A stretch of DNA of 41,956 nt from Guyanagaster necrorhizus (taxonomy: Eukaryota; Basidiomycota; Agaricomycetes; Agaricales; Physalacriaceae), in the NCBI RefSeq assembly GCF_019112545.1, contig NW_025064907.1, positions 431,992 to 473,947 of the forward strand, given 5' to 3'. Each line of letters begins with the position of its first letter. Within the stretch, counting starts at the first letter, position 1. The notes under the pieces are model-generated. The model did not search any database and was not told the DNA's origin. It saw only the letters and a program-made list of their open reading frames with translations. Positions 21,462 through 33,614 of this stretch are shown here, piece by piece. The translations under genes and the position numbers were made by a program.

Positions 21462-24400
21462 CCTCTTGATGTGTATGTGTGCAGGTTTCAGACACTTTTT
21501 TAACTAAAGCAGACAATACTAAATTAGCATATTCCAAACCAGATACTATATCTACTAAAACTATTCCTGTAGGTATCAGAAATAAATATTCACTGCTCAA
21601 AAAAGAAAACTGTACACAAGAAAACTCAAATGCTTCAGAAATTCAAATAAGGTGAGTGATGCCCTATAAGATATGATTTATTATTCTGCCTAAAACTAAA
21701 GAAGAACAACAGGGAGAAACAGAGCCTATACTACAAGTATTGCCTCTGGAACCAAGGATGGAATGATCCACATGGCACAGAGCCTCTTCAGAGAAGTCTT
21801 GGCCTAAGCAGACAGTGGAGTATCCAAAGGAGGAGCATCCTATACTAAAAGAAACCAAAAACACTAGATGGAGGAAGCCAGGCATGGCTGTCTGGATATT
21901 ATAAGCCATAAAAGAATTCTCAAATCCAGTGGCCTTGGCCTTATTAAAACAGTGGATACATCCAAAACAGCAAACAGAAGCTGATCAGAAGCTGATCAAT
22001 ATACTCTGAAGCATAGGAAAAGATGAAGTACTATGGATGCTAGAAGAGGTGTGATAAGGGAAATAGTACATATGAGAAGGAAAAGGCAGAGATGAAACTA
22101 TTCTCCACATTCAACTAAAGACACTAGACATCCATTGAGTGGTGAGCACTGAGGCCTTATTAGATAATGGGTGCATAGGGAGTTTCATAGATGAAGACTT
22201 CATCCAATAAAATAGGTTCAATACCCAAAAAATTCCTAGACCTATTCCAGTCTATAATGCAGATAGAACACTCAATGATGGAGAGTCCATATCAGAGTAC
22301 TGCAAACTACAAATAACCACAGAAAATAGGCATGTCAAGTGAATAAATCTTGCTGTAACCCATTTATACAATCAAGAAGTGTTCTTGAGACATGACTGGC
22401 TCCAGAAGCACAACCCATAGATAGATTAGAAGAAAGAAGTCATTTTTGATAGATGCACCTGTATCAGAGGACAGAGAGTCCATTTGGACTAAGATGAACC
22501 AGAAGAAACAATATAGCAGGAGATAGAAGAGAGAGATTGACTCCTAATGGTAGACCCTCAATCAGCCATAGAGATCCAGGTGGCTGGCACCACTTTGAAT
22601 AAGTTAGCCACCAAAGCATATGCAGAGAAGCTCAAGAAGTCCTTTGAAGAGATGGTTTTCAGACAGTACAGAGACTTTATCAATGTATTCAGCAAGGAAA
22701 ACTTTGATAAATTACCATCAAGAAAACCATGAAATCATACCATTGAACTAATACTGGAAGCAAACACTAATCTAAACTGCAAGGTGTACTCACTAGAAAA
22801 GGCAGAGCAGAAAGAGTTAGACAAATTCCTGGATGAAAACCTAACTAGTGGAAGAATCCAAGTATCCAAGTCTTCTATGGCCTCCTTTTTCTTTTTCATA
22901 AAAAAGAAGAATGAGAAGTTGTGACCAATTTAGGATTACCAAAAATTTAATAATCTTACTATTAAAAATTGGTACTCACTTCTATTAATTTCCAAGATTA
23001 TAGATAGACACACTATCAGAAGCCAGATACTTCACCAAACTAAATGTCTGATGGAGATATAATAATATCTGAATCAAAGAAGAAGATGAATGAAAAGCTG
23101 CATTCCAAACCAACCAAGGACTGTTTGAGCCACTGGTGATGTTCTTTGGACTCACCAACTCTCCAGTAACTTTTCAGACCATAATAAATGATGTTTTCTG
23201 AGATCTTATCATGCAAGAGAAGGCCATCATTTATCTGAACAATATAATGATTTTCTCAAAGACTCTTGAAGAGCATCAAGCTGTAGTATAGCAGATACTA
23301 CAAATTCTTTGAGAAAACAAATTATATCTAAAATCAGAAAAATATGAGTTTGAAACCCTGAAAATAGAATATCTAGGACTCATTATCACTGAGGGAAAAC
23401 TATGAATGGATTCCATAAAGATAGCAGGAGTACAAGAGTGGCCCACATTAGCCAAGAAGAAGAAACTGCAATCCTTTCTAGGATTTGCTAACTTCTATTG
23501 ATGATTCATAGAAGGATATAGCTAAGTGGCCTTGCCACTAACCAAGCTTACTGGAAAGACAGAGTGGAAGTGGAAAGAAGCTAAGGAACAGGCATTCCAA
23601 GAAATCAAGCACTGGATTTATTCAGATCTCATCCTGGCCATTTTCATTGATGATAGAAGATTTAAGATAGAAGCAGATGCATCTGAAGGGGCCTTAGGAG
23701 CTATTCTTAGCCAAGAACAGGAGGGACAGTGGAAACCAATTGCATATCTGTCAAAAGCACTCTCTGTCACAGAATAAAATTATGAAATCTATGACAAGGA
23801 GTTGCTCACAATAATAACAGCCTTGGATGAATGGCATCATTATTTGATGGGAGCCAAGTATGATTTTGAAATATGGACTGATCACCAAAATCTCCAGTAT
23901 TTCAAAAAACCACAAAAACTGAACCAACAACAAGTATGATAGATAATAGAATTGGCCAAATGCCACTTTAGCCTCTATTATAAACTGGATGCTGCCAACA
24001 AAAAGACAGACCTACTCAGCTGAAGAGCAGACCATGACTAAGAGGGAAAGGATAATGAAGAAATAGTAGTACTCAAGCCAGAAACATTCTATACAAACAC
24101 TATGATCTTTCCAACTGCTCCTGAAGTCTTGAAAAAGGTGCAAAGAGAAAAAAAATTCACAGAGGACTCAGTACAGTTGGCTAATGACAATAAAGAGGAA
24201 GAGTGGACCCTTGAGAAGGAGATACCCTATTTCCACAACTAACTGTACATTCCAGGAAGCAAAAAGCTATAAGAGAAAATCATAGCCACCTGCTATGATC
24301 ATCCAATAGCAGGACACCCAGAGATTGCAAAAACACAGAAGCTGATCACCTGGAACTATTGGTGGCCTAACCTTCAAAAATCAGTAGAAGCCTATGTCAA

Positions 24401-25822
24401 AGAGTGTGAAACATGCCAAAGAACTACAGCTAGCACTCAGAAGCAGACAGCACTATTATACCCCAATGAGATCTCTTCAGACAAATAGAAGGTGATTTTG
24501 GTAGACATGATAGGCCCTCTTTCTGAGTCTAAAGAATATAACACTATTCTAGCCATTGTGAATCAATTTTTTAAAGAACTTATTTCCATCACCACTAACA
24601 TGAGTTTGAATGCAGAAGAGTGAGTATGACTTTTTCAAGACCATATATATGCTCACCATAGCCTTCCAGACAAAATCATCTCAGACTGAGATCCACAATT
24701 CATCTTGCAGTTTATAAAAGAGCTGTACAAGCTACTTGGAATCATTGAAAATCTATCAACAGCATACCATCTCTAAATGGATGAACAAACAGAGAGGGTC
24801 AATCAAGAGATTGAAAAATATTTATAAATATTCATCAATCACTAGCAGGATAACTGGGCAGAATGGCTTCTCTTAACAGGATTTGCTTACAACAGCCAAG
24901 AAAACTCCATCACAGGCTTTAGCCTACACTGGTGTACACCCTAACAATGGAATGAACCCCTCATAAAAAGACAGTCAAATACTCTGAGCAAAAGATTTTG
25001 CTACTGAAATAAAGAAAATCCACAATGAGATGGAACAAGCACTCCTAAAAGTAGCAGACTTGATGAAGAAACAATATGACAAGAAAAGGGCATCAGGAAA
25101 AGAGTATCAACCAGGAGATTAAGTCATGCTAGACATGAAAAACCTGAAAACAGACAGAACAATGAAAAAATTAGACAGCAAATATGGAGGGCCCTTTAAG
25201 ATCACAAAGAAAGTAGATGATAGAGCATATGGATTATCTATTCTGAAGACTTAGAAAATCCATCCAGTCTTCAACAAAGCATTACTCAAACCATTTCAAC
25301 AAGCTGAATTCTCTAATCAGCAGAAACCACCATCACCTAAACCTGTGGTGGTGGTTGATAATGAAGATGAATATAAAATTGATGCTATCCTTGATGATAA
25401 GATTTGATACAGGAGACAGTGGTTTTTAGTTCATTTCAAAGGGTATGGCAATGAGAAAAACTGATGGTATGTGGAAAAAGATCTTCCACATGCAAAGATT
25501 CTCATTGCCAAATATTAGGCACATCAAAATTCTCTGGCAGCTGTTAACTTTGCCCTATTGGGTTGACTAATGTTTGACAAGTCAGATTATATCCATATGC
25601 AAAGATTACCCTTCAGAAAAGACTGACACCCCTTTGAATGCAAAAAGCTATTTATATGATGAGAGAAAAATAACCTAGCTGCTGAAACTTTTGTTGGCCA
25701 ACCCTATTTTGTTGATCACACTAATGATGTTTTCACTGAAATTGATGGCAAAGATGAAGCACAATCTCTCTTTCTTGGACTGCTCTGAGCAATCAAGGAT
25801 GATTGTCTTGAGAAAGAGATGA
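21462..25822 (+). pseudogene. Gypsy B pol: protease, reverse transcriptase, RNase H, integrase, chromodomain
   Basis: Pol is in the -1 frame relative to gag. Protease LLDNGCIGSFID at about 22157 (active-site DSG changed to DNG). Reverse transcriptase from about 22740, with [28 protein letters not shown] and the catalytic box YLNN at 23232-23243 (both Asp to Asn). Frameshift near 23005. RNase H: FKIEADASEGALGAILSQEQ (about 23660), YEIYDKELLTI, WTDHQNLQYF. Integrase zinc finger: H...H and CETCQRT (about 24280-24425), core VDMIGPL (about 24500), IISD (about 24677), VNQEIEKYL (about 24800). Frameshift near 24990. Chromodomain about 25345-25520 (DNEDEYKIDAILDDKI, RQWFLVHFKGYGNEKN). Many TGA/TAG stops; dead. 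Confidence 0.92.
25810..25822 (+). promoter_or_regulatory. Gypsy B polypurine tract
   Basis: GAGAAAGAGATGA abuts the 3' LTR, the expected plus-strand primer position. It is A/G-rich rather than G-rich as in Gypsy A and D. Confidence 0.65.
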
Positions 25823-26395
25823 TGTCATGATTTTTGCCTTTAAATCATGACCTGCCAATGCTTCACATGATGACACTATAGCTACATCTTGTTCATTAAT
25901 GCACAATAAGATGACAAGGAATAATGTGATAACCATTGCTATCCCACATCTTAAACACCATAGGAACTGTGGCATATGAGAAACTCACTATAGCAATGGT
26001 ATAGCAGAGTGACAATAATGAACAAAAGCAAGGGCACAGTCATTGTTATCTCAGACAATGAGCAAAGGGCATGAAAAGCAGACAATAGTTGTCTGTAGGG
26101 CATAGAGTTCTTTAGACAGTATATAAGGCAGTAGTACACACTGATGTACCTCAGTCTTGAGCTAAGGTTTAATACACCTGCTAAACTCTCTGACTATCTG
26201 GTGTGAATACTCTTGTCATAATGGCAGACTACATCTACCAGCCATAACCCTTTATCCCCTTCATAAAATCCTTATAGCCTATCACATTATCCTCATCACA
26301 CTTTTATATTGAAACCAGACTCAGACTCAGCATCTAGAATTGGACTCTGGCAGAAGCAATGCTAGAGATTTGTGAGTGTTAGTGGAAGCCTAACA
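25823..26395 (+). repeat. Gypsy B 3' LTR
   Basis: 573 bp, TGTCATGA...GCCTAACA, matching 17175-17747, with an intact TATATAAG (from 26120) and AGTCTTGAGCTAA (26153-26165). Followed by copia sequence, not by the element that precedes the 5' LTR. Confidence 0.92.
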
Positions 26396-26866
26396 ATAAG
26401 AGATGTCTAGTCTAGTGCCCACAGATACATAAATCAGAGACCCAATGAGAGAGTGATAGGGCATTTTCTGGAGAATAGCTTAATCATTGTCAGATAAAGA
26501 AGATGGATTATATCATCTAAGTTTTAAACTATGTTCTATTGGTGTTGGTGTAGAATGGGCATCATTCTGACTGAACTGTCTTATAATACAATCAATGAGA
26601 GCTGTTTGGGATAAGGTGACTATCCTGTCAGAACAATTCCATTGGATTGTAATGCCAACACAGAATCTGACTTCTCCAAGATCTGATATGATCTATTTTT
26701 ATTGCATTTTCTCTTTGAAGAGTTTGTTCTCCTCCTTCAAGCATTACAAGATCTGTATCTGTTTTCCAATAGTAGATGCAATATTCACAGCTCAATCTAT
26801 GAAGCTCTAAGATAATATCATCTCACTCATGATATGATTCCAAATTCACCTGCTCTGTTTTATCTC
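26396..26866 (-). pseudogene. Minus-strand copia reverse transcriptase fragment
   Basis: The minus strand reads SQNDAHSTPTPIEHSLKLR, then AILQKMPYHSLIGSLIYVSV and GTRLDISY at the left edge, which is the end of Ty1/Copia reverse transcriptase (usual pattern Y-R-x-L-I-G-S-L-x-Y-x-x-x-x-T-R-P-D-I). It is cut by Gypsy B at 26395 and by Gypsy C at 26867. The opposite strand is open at 26595-26810 (71 codons), which I regard as a chance frame. It is on the other strand from the copia at 1-14420, and whether it is the same family cannot be told from the overlap seen. Confidence 0.75.
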
Positions 26867-27335
26867 TGTTATGATTTTTCTCATTTTTTTTTACTTTTTA
26901 CCTCTATCTTTTATCTTATCAGAGTGCCCATCTAATCTTAAGTGCTTAGTTCAAAGTATGTGATGATTATGCAATACAATAGGTAACTCACACTATTGTC
27001 CTGCAGATGGCAACAGATATCTCAACAAGAGACAATACCTTATTGTTTGACCCTCAACAACTAGAGGCAATGAGGACTATAGCACAGAAATATATAATTA
27101 GTAGTACTATATTTATTTATAAACAAAATAGTATATAAGTAGCATAGCTCTTGCTGTAGATACTCAGCTTCAAGCTAAAGTTTATTCTACACCATCTTCT
27201 CTCAAGCCTGACTGTTCTTAGCCTTAGAACACAACATCTGCATAAACACATATAGTGAACTCTGATATAACTGTACAAACTTGATACAGCATCAACTTAT
27301 TATGTGTTTAGGTCATATGCACTTTGGGTCTAATA
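26867..27335 (+). repeat. Gypsy C 5' LTR
   Basis: TGTTATGATTTTTC... to GGGTCTAATA (the terminal CA has become TA). Similar to the solo LTR at 15033-15502 (470 bp), sharing GTATATAAGTAG, AGCTCTTGCTGTA and CATATAGTGAACTCT. TATATAAG begins at 27132. Confidence 0.88.
27132..27178 (+). promoter_or_regulatory. Gypsy C promoter: TATA box and predicted start / self-priming motif
   Basis: TATATAAG at 27132 and AGCTTCAAGCTAA at 27166-27178, 34 nt apart. The 13-mer is the exact reverse complement of the primer site at 27337-27349. Confidence 0.7.
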
Positions 27336-27336
27336 A

Positions 27337-27349
27337 TTAGCTTGAAGCT
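27337..27349 (+). promoter_or_regulatory. Gypsy C primer-binding site (self-priming type)
   Basis: TTAGCTTGAAGCT, 1 nt after the LTR, pairs perfectly over 13 nt with 27166-27178. It differs from Gypsy A (TTAGCTCAAAGCT) by CA to TG in the middle, and the LTR motif shows the matching change (TTGA versus TCAA). Confidence 0.8.
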
Positions 27350-28829
27350 TCTAGCTTCCCTTTTCTTATGCTATTATCAGGTGAAGGAAATGAAATGCTC
27401 ACATCAACCACTGACATCATGCTTCTCCTCTTCAAGCTCTTGAGTGTTATTATTAGCATCTTGCTTGGGCTATTTATAATAGTCTATCTCTGCTGCAGAA
27501 ATCAGTCTATCACTATCTGAATTATCTGATACTACCAAGTCCTCCAAACACTCTATCAAATCTGATGAAATATCTCCCCAATCCTCTTCTTTCATGACCT
27601 CCCAGCAGACTCTCTGAAGAACCAATGAGCCCACACAAAGAATCATACCAGAAGACAACCAGCAAGCTCAGAGCACTCCTAATGCAGAGTAAAGGGAAGA
27701 GGCCAACTGGCTCAACAACTTCCAGTATCCACTCTGACCCTGATGAAACAGCCTCTCTTTGGAGCAGCAGAGGCACCACCTCAATAGAGTCCTGATGTAC
27801 TTTCCTCCAGTCCCAGCTGGACTTACCAATGACCTCCTCAATAACACCTTTGATGCTTCCACTGCCCTCTCTGAGCACAGAATTGGAAATCATGCTTGAG
27901 ACTCCTTTGATAGATCTGACAGAATGGTGTCTGCTCCTGGCTCAATCTATGACACTGTCTCAGGGGTCTCAGGCACTCAGCACTCAATCAACTCTGCAGA
28001 GCTTAATCCAGTGGTGGCAGATCTATTCAGGCCAGATGATTTGGAGCATGAGCCTATTAAAAACTCCAGGAGCCTCAGAAACAGCTCTACCTACTGGCAT
28101 GACCAGTATGACAATCAAACAGACACAGTATCATGGCTATTAACTGATCTATAATGATTCAGGCTCACTGCCCAAGAAGAAATCTGTCAACCCTTCTACA
28201 AGCCCAGTTGGGCAGATTCAGCAGAACCCATCATCACTAGTCAAGCCAAGCAATGGACTTCAGATCCAATACCCCCTTCTGCCTCTCAAACCACTTCTCA
28301 ATCTGCCTATGGAATCCAATCTCCAGCATCAGCTTACCTCAGAGATAATATCATCTGACAACTTCTCCAAACCTGAACTGGTCAGCTATTTGGAGATGAT
28401 AACTTCATCTGCCAATATCATGCACACATAGTGACAGAAGCAGCAGACAACAGAAGAGAGCAGCAGCAGCAGCCTGTCACTGGACTCTCTATCCAGCCTA
28501 TTGATCTCAGCCCCAGCAACCAAGGAGGACTCACCAGCCACAGTGAAGATGGCAGAGTTTCTAACTATGAACATGCCAGAAGGGGTTCTGACTGAGGAAG
28601 AAGAAACTGATGAGAAATGGCTTGACACAGAAATATGTTGGGAATGGAAGAGGGAGTTTAACTGAACTTATAGAAAGCACATCATGGAAATCCAGAGAGA
28701 TGTTGCATGAAGAGTCATGTCTTTGGAGGAAAGATATTTAGTAGCCAAGGATCAGAAAAAAATTGACATTATACAGTATTGTGCTGATGAGCCTCTAGGC
28801 TCTGTGCACTCTGAAATCACAGGCCTCAA
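27350..28829 (+). pseudogene. Gypsy C gag, N-terminal part (degenerate)
   Basis: Leader and N-terminal gag. Open pieces at 27829-28143 and 27924-28154 (different frames) and a glutamine/serine-rich run around 28430-28520 (from a CAGCAGCAG repeat), then MAEFLTMNMPEGVLTEEEET and RYLVAKDQKKIDIIQY near 28550-28775. The last matches the corresponding part of Gypsy A gag (EKQIDILQY at about 4998-5025), and TYWHDQYDNQ (about 28090) resembles the W-D-N-rich repeats in Gypsy D gag. I recognise no named domain. No intact start or single open frame exists. Confidence 0.6.
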
Positions 28830-30130
28830 TAATTATTTTTGACTTCTGCTCTTAAGTGAGCTTTCAGCAAACCAATAATTTTGGGTTTAATAGCAGTAAT
28901 TTCATCAAAAACTATCTATTATTCACAGACATCCTCCTGTGCATGAAGATTTTATGTTATATGCAAACTTTTCTTTTGTCTCTGAACTTTTCTCATTAAC
29001 CTTCATGATGTGCAAACTTTCAATTTTAATAAGCACCATAGGCCTAGCCAGAAATTACAATACTCAATCATATAAGATATACATTATTGTTAATATACAT
29101 GTGGCATCTTAATGCAGCCCACAAGATCTATTACAATGTATATACAAGGCTGGCTACAGGTGTCTAAGCTTTTACAGTTAGCATATAGAGAAGTAATATG
29201 CTACAGAGGATTAACTATGTGTTTAGTTAGATATTCATAAGTAATATTAGAAGAGCTAATATACCATTAGCTATGTAAACTTTTAAATATGATAAATTTA
29301 CTAAAAGTCTTGCAACCTTGAAGGCTTCATGTAATAAGAAGTTTATTATGCTCACTAAGTTAGTACTGCAGTTACAAAGGCTGTTTTAAATGTTATGTAC
29401 TTGGTATTAGTAAAAAAATAGTATAAATAGTGTACAAAAGAACAAATGAGAGAGAAAAAAAGAGAGAGACTACTCAACACCTATATCAAACTGTACACTA
29501 ATACAATCTCCTCTAATAGAACCAGTTACACAGACCACATATATGCCAATATCCTTTGACTGAGAGTACTATAGCATTTTGACAACCTTACACCCTATCT
29601 GAAGACTTGTATACAAACACTAGCAAACTTATTAATTCATGAAATATTGACTTGTTTTGCTTTATTCCTAAAAACATGAAAGGGATCTGCTGCCCTTGAG
29701 TGTTATTCTCACACTTCCTAGACCTAATAAAAGAACTTAAAGGGTAACTAGATGACACTAACAATTTTCCTAGGCCAAACTGAGACTGCATATAGGATTC
29801 CAACATTAAAAGTTTATACTGCATATAGATTACACTATCCAGTATCTAAATCCTTATACAATATTCCTGTTATAGAAAAATTTGCATACATACTGTGAGT
29901 CACTGTAAACAATTTAGAGTCTTATACCCCTGTAGCTACCCTTTGTTACACTTCTTTGGAGATTAGTCACTGTATGGAGGTACATGATTAGACTCACTCA
30001 AACCAGCCTTCAGATTCTGTGCCCTGATTTCACTTACTGCAAGAGGTTTTATATTTCCTGCCTGTAGAGAGTCATAACCAAACAATTTCTGATTCATCAG
30101 CATGATCAAACAAGCTATTTACATATACAA
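28830..30130. other. Unidentified AT-rich insertion within Gypsy C gag
   Basis: About 1.3 kb that has no counterpart in Gypsy A or D gag. It is AT-rich, full of stops in all frames, and has no CG. The longest open piece is 78 codons on the minus strand (29588-29824), which I do not recognise. A purine run (GAGAGAGAAAAAAAGAGAGAGA, about 29448-29469) lies inside. It sits at about the same place in gag where Gypsy A carries a copia-like LTR, so a nested LTR or small element is likely. The termini could not be fixed. Confidence 0.4.
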
Positions 30131-31502
30131 CAAGGCCTATCCCAAAGATCTGATAATGAAACTACCAGCATATCAACCCTGATATAAAGTCTGCCCAATG
30201 CTGCAGACCCTATCTGTTCAACCACTATGAGCCATGTATATAGCATCTCTGGCCCAAATGACTCTATCATCAGTTGTTTGTGCTCCACCCTTAGTATGAT
30301 CATTCTCATTAGCATTCTGACCCTCTTTCTCTTGGTCTCAATCAGCAACACCATCTTGGCCATTGTTATTTTGAAACTAAGGAATACAACTATTTGCTGG
30401 ATGGCCACTAAACTAGGGTTCAAGATCATCAATAGATATATCATATGTGACAAAGTGGCAAAATTTGAAAGTCCTGTCATGGACAATGACTCTTTTCATT
30501 CCTTTTCAGTAGCACCATGAGAAACTTACAATCCACCATTTGAAGAGTACTCAAATCTGATGTTGCTCCTGGCAGCTGATGCTGTCTTGATCTAATGCAA
30601 ACCCAATCTTATTTAGAAGCTCTGACCTTTTAAAGGACAATCCAATGATATTGACAGATTTATTACTGACTGAGATCTATTTCTAGGTCTATTCCATCTA
30701 CATGACCAGTGACATGTATTGAGTCACCTTTTCCATGTCATACTTCAAGGATAAGGCAAAGAAATAGTAGACCCTTCAGCTTGTTGAGTTCTATTCCATG
30801 ATCCAGAGGCATCATTGGCTGCCATCTTGAAAGTGATTCAAGAAGACAGTACCTGAGAAGTTCACAGATCTAGCTGTCCAAGAAGTCCACAAGAAGAAGA
30901 TAAAGGACTACTATATGAGTGACAAGACAGCTAGTAAGTACTTCAATGAACTCAAGAGGCTCATCAAACTGGCTGGCATATATAATGATATCAATGAGGA
31001 TGGGTGGATAGTTGAAGTCCTGAAACTTGAGATGCTATTCTCCTATACAAAAATGATTTCAGACATTGTACATGATATTCTGAAAGGATACAATGAGTGA
31101 AAGGAAAAGATTACTGTCATAAACTGAGAATGACAGCAGCAGAAGATAGTAGCCAGAGATTGGCCAAACAACAAGAAGACCAGAGGAGATAGCCACAGAG
31201 AGACCACTTTAACAATGACATCTAAGATAGGTAATACCTCTTCCTATTCTGCTCAGAAGACCTTGACTGAAACTACATATATCAGTTTCAGCAAACCAAT
31301 GGATATTGATCAGATGAAGAAGAAAGGCAAATGCTTCAATTGCAGTGAGAAAGAACATCTATCACAGAACTGTCTAAAGAAGAAGTGCACCCAAGAAGAT
31401 ATATAGGCACAGATCACTAAGTTACAAAAAGAAGCTGATGGGTTGGAAGAATTGGGCAAGGACATGAAGGTTGAGAAGGTAAAAGACAGGGTCAATAAGT
31501 GA
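30131..31502 (+). pseudogene. Gypsy C gag, capsid and CCHC knuckle part
   Basis: GFKIINRYIICDKVAKFESP and MDNDSFHSF near 30418-30500 match the Gypsy A segment FTVINGIIVWKLGEQVPESP, YDDSLYSF. After DIDRFITD a frameshift near 30685 moves the capsid into another frame (VYSIYMTSDMY, YFKDKAK, MSDKTASKYFNELKRLIKLAG). The knuckle at 31332-31373 reads CFNCSEKEHLSQNC and is complete. The tail ends KVKDRVNK and TGA at 31500-31502, as in Gypsy A. The role is particle assembly and RNA binding. Stops at about 30520, 30597, 30615 and the frameshift inactivate it. The first 200 bp (30131-30400) are poorly aligned. Confidence 0.8.
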
Positions 31503-33614
31503 GTGATTTCACTCAGTCAGCCAATGGACTTCATAGTGTGCCTTACATAGCTGCTAGACAGACTTATATACCCTTTGTAGTTACTTCTATCTATGCACAT
31601 TTGAATATACCCTGATCTGCTACTACACTAAGAACACCAAAAGAATCACAAGACTAAGAAACTCAACTGCCTATAGGCTAAACCAGAAGAGAGACTCTCA
31701 TTGGCTGGCTGAAACTATTTGATATAGAATAGACTTGGCAGGCCATCAAAGATTCAAGGAATGAAGCCAAAGCCAAGGCTATACTCAAGAACTGGGTACA
31801 CTAGACTCAAGCCAAAGAAGTTATTAATGAAATAGTTGAAGGGATAAGAACAACAGAGAGGTGCTAAGCACTAGAATGACTAGATAAACTAAAATGGCTG
31901 AAAAAGTATATCTGATGGCAAAAAACCACTAGGAGGGACTTAACAACAAAAGCACAGATCAAAACCCTCACCACTAGGATCATATATGCTGTCACAGCTC
32001 TGATTGACAGTGGCTGCACTGAGAGTTCAATCAACCATGCTTTTGTCATCAAGCACAATCCTTCTACAAGAGCTACAGCTGTCTCTATCTCAGTATACAA
32101 TACCAACAGGACAAAGAACCAAGCCAGTTTGATTACTGAATTTGTGGAGCTTTGTCTGACTCTTGGAGATCATGCAAAATGAATTGACTTGGCTATTATA
32201 AACCTCAGAACAAAGGAAATTTTTCTTGAACATGATTAGCTCATCCACCATAATCTATTAATCAACTGGAAGACCAGACAAATCACCTTGCCCACTGCCA
32301 GTATCATAAAATGCCATTTGAACTGTCAGACAAAGATCTAGAAAATTGGTAGAATGAGGAGATAGAGGATGGTGAGATGATCCTGGCTATCAATATGGAA
32401 CAGACAGTCTATGTTCAGGCTATGCATCATGCTAATGATCTGGCAGCCAAGGCCAATGCAGAAAAAGAAGCTAAGACCTTTGATGAGATAGTATCTGAAT
32501 AAGCACAAGATTATCAGGATCTATTCAACAAAGAGAACTTTGATGAGCTGCTGGAGCTGAAACTCTGGGACCACATGATCAAGCTGATCTCAAATGCAAA
32601 TGCCAACCTAGACTGCAAAGTCTGCCCCCTCAGCCAACCAGAGCAGCAGAAGCTCAACAAGTTCCTAGATGAAAACTTGTCTAGCAGATGGATCTGATCA
32701 TTAAAATCTCCCATGGCATCTCTCTTCTTCTTCATCAAGAAGAAAGATGGAAAACTTTGACTAGTGTAAGACTATTAAAGGCTCAACAAGATGATGATTA
32801 AGAACTGCTACCCTCTTCTGTTGATATCCAAGCTTATGAACAAATTGCAAGAAGCATGATATTATTTAAAGTTGGACATCAAATGAGAGTACAACAATAT
32901 TCAAATCAAGGAAGAAGATGAATGAAAGATGGTGTTTTGGACTAACTAAGAACTCTTCAAGCCTATGGTTATATTCTTTGAATTAACCAACTCTCTGGCT
33001 ACTTTCCAATGGATGATGAATGACACTTTCAAAGATCTCATTGCCACTGGAAAGATCACAATATATCTGGATGACATTCTTATCATGTCAAAAGACCAAG
33101 ATTAATATCGACATCTAGTCTAGCAGATATTGGAACTTATGTAGAAGCATAAGTTATTTTTAAAAGCTGAAAAGTGCAAATTCAAAGTGCTGGAGACAGA
33201 ATATCTAAGAGTCATAATCAGTGAAGAGAGTATTAGGATGAACCCCATAAAAGTGGCAGAGGTGATAGAATGGCCAATGCCAACCAAAAAGAAGGAACTC
33301 CAATCATTTCTAGAATTCACCAACTTCTACCAGCAGTCCATATGAGATTACAGCAAGGTCATATGGCCTATGACTCAGTTCACTGGCAATGCACCATGGA
33401 TGTGGGGCCTCTCTCAACAAGCTGCATTTGAAGACTTGAAGTAATGATTGGCAGAAGATATTATATTAGTGGTACCAATGGAAGAAGGAAGATTCTGTGT
33501 CAAGGCAGACTCAAGCAAGGGAACAATAGGGGCTGTCCTATCTCAGAAGCAGGACAGGAAGTGGCATCCAGTTGCCTTTCTATCAAAGGCTCTAACCATT
33601 GAAAAGATCTTGTA
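31499..33614 (+). pseudogene. Gypsy C pol, 5' part: protease, reverse transcriptase, start of RNase H
   Basis: Opens in the -1 frame over the gag stop (VSDFTQSANG). Protease ALIDSGCTESSINHAF at about 31997. A frameshift near 32290 changes frame. Reverse transcriptase about 32690-33330: SPMASLFFFIKKKDGKL, FFELTNSLATFQWMMND, intact catalytic box YLDD at 33064-33075, then FKVLETEYLRVIIS and KKKELQSFLEFTNFY. RNase H begins at about 33480 (FCVKADSSKGTIGAVLSQKQ, VAFLSKALT) and is cut at 33615 by a copia-like LTR. Stops at Arg and Trp positions (for example KL-stop-LV and DY-stop-RLNK) are typical of the decay in this window. Confidence 0.9.

Larger units (their letters stand above)
17175..26395 (+). 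mobile_element. Gypsy B: second chromodomain Ty3/Gypsy family, defective
   Basis: 9221 bp with two 573-bp LTRs (TGTCATGA...CCTAACA), self-complementary primer site, gag, pol in the -1 frame and a purine-rich tract (25810-25822). It carries a nested solo copia LTR of about 1.36 kb in gag. Its sequence differs clearly from A, C and D: another LTR start, another gag and its own priming motif. The flanks do not form a target duplication (TCATT before, ATAAG after) and come from two different elements, which suggests an exchange after insertion. Confidence 0.92.
26867..33614 (+). mobile_element. Gypsy C: chromovirus of the A/D type, 5' part, interrupted
   Basis: Starts with a 469-bp LTR, followed by primer site, degenerate gag and pol up to RNase H. 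The order matches Gypsy A and D and the protein pieces align with theirs. It is interrupted at about 28830-30130 by unidentified sequence and at 33615 by a copia-like LTR into which Gypsy D has inserted. Integrase, chromodomain and 3' LTR would lie beyond the window. ATCTC (26862-26866) is the presumed left target site. Confidence 0.88.

Noticed and set aside
27522..28154. Overlapping open frames on both strands near 27.5-28.2 kb, considered as a host gene
   Set aside because: They fall between the Gypsy C primer site and its capsid, resemble gag N-terminal pieces of A and D, and have no independent domain, intron pattern or start context.
30115..30486. Minus-strand 123-codon open frame
   Set aside because: It overlaps Gypsy C gag on the other strand and I recognise no family in it. 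I cannot exclude that its right part belongs to the unidentified insertion.
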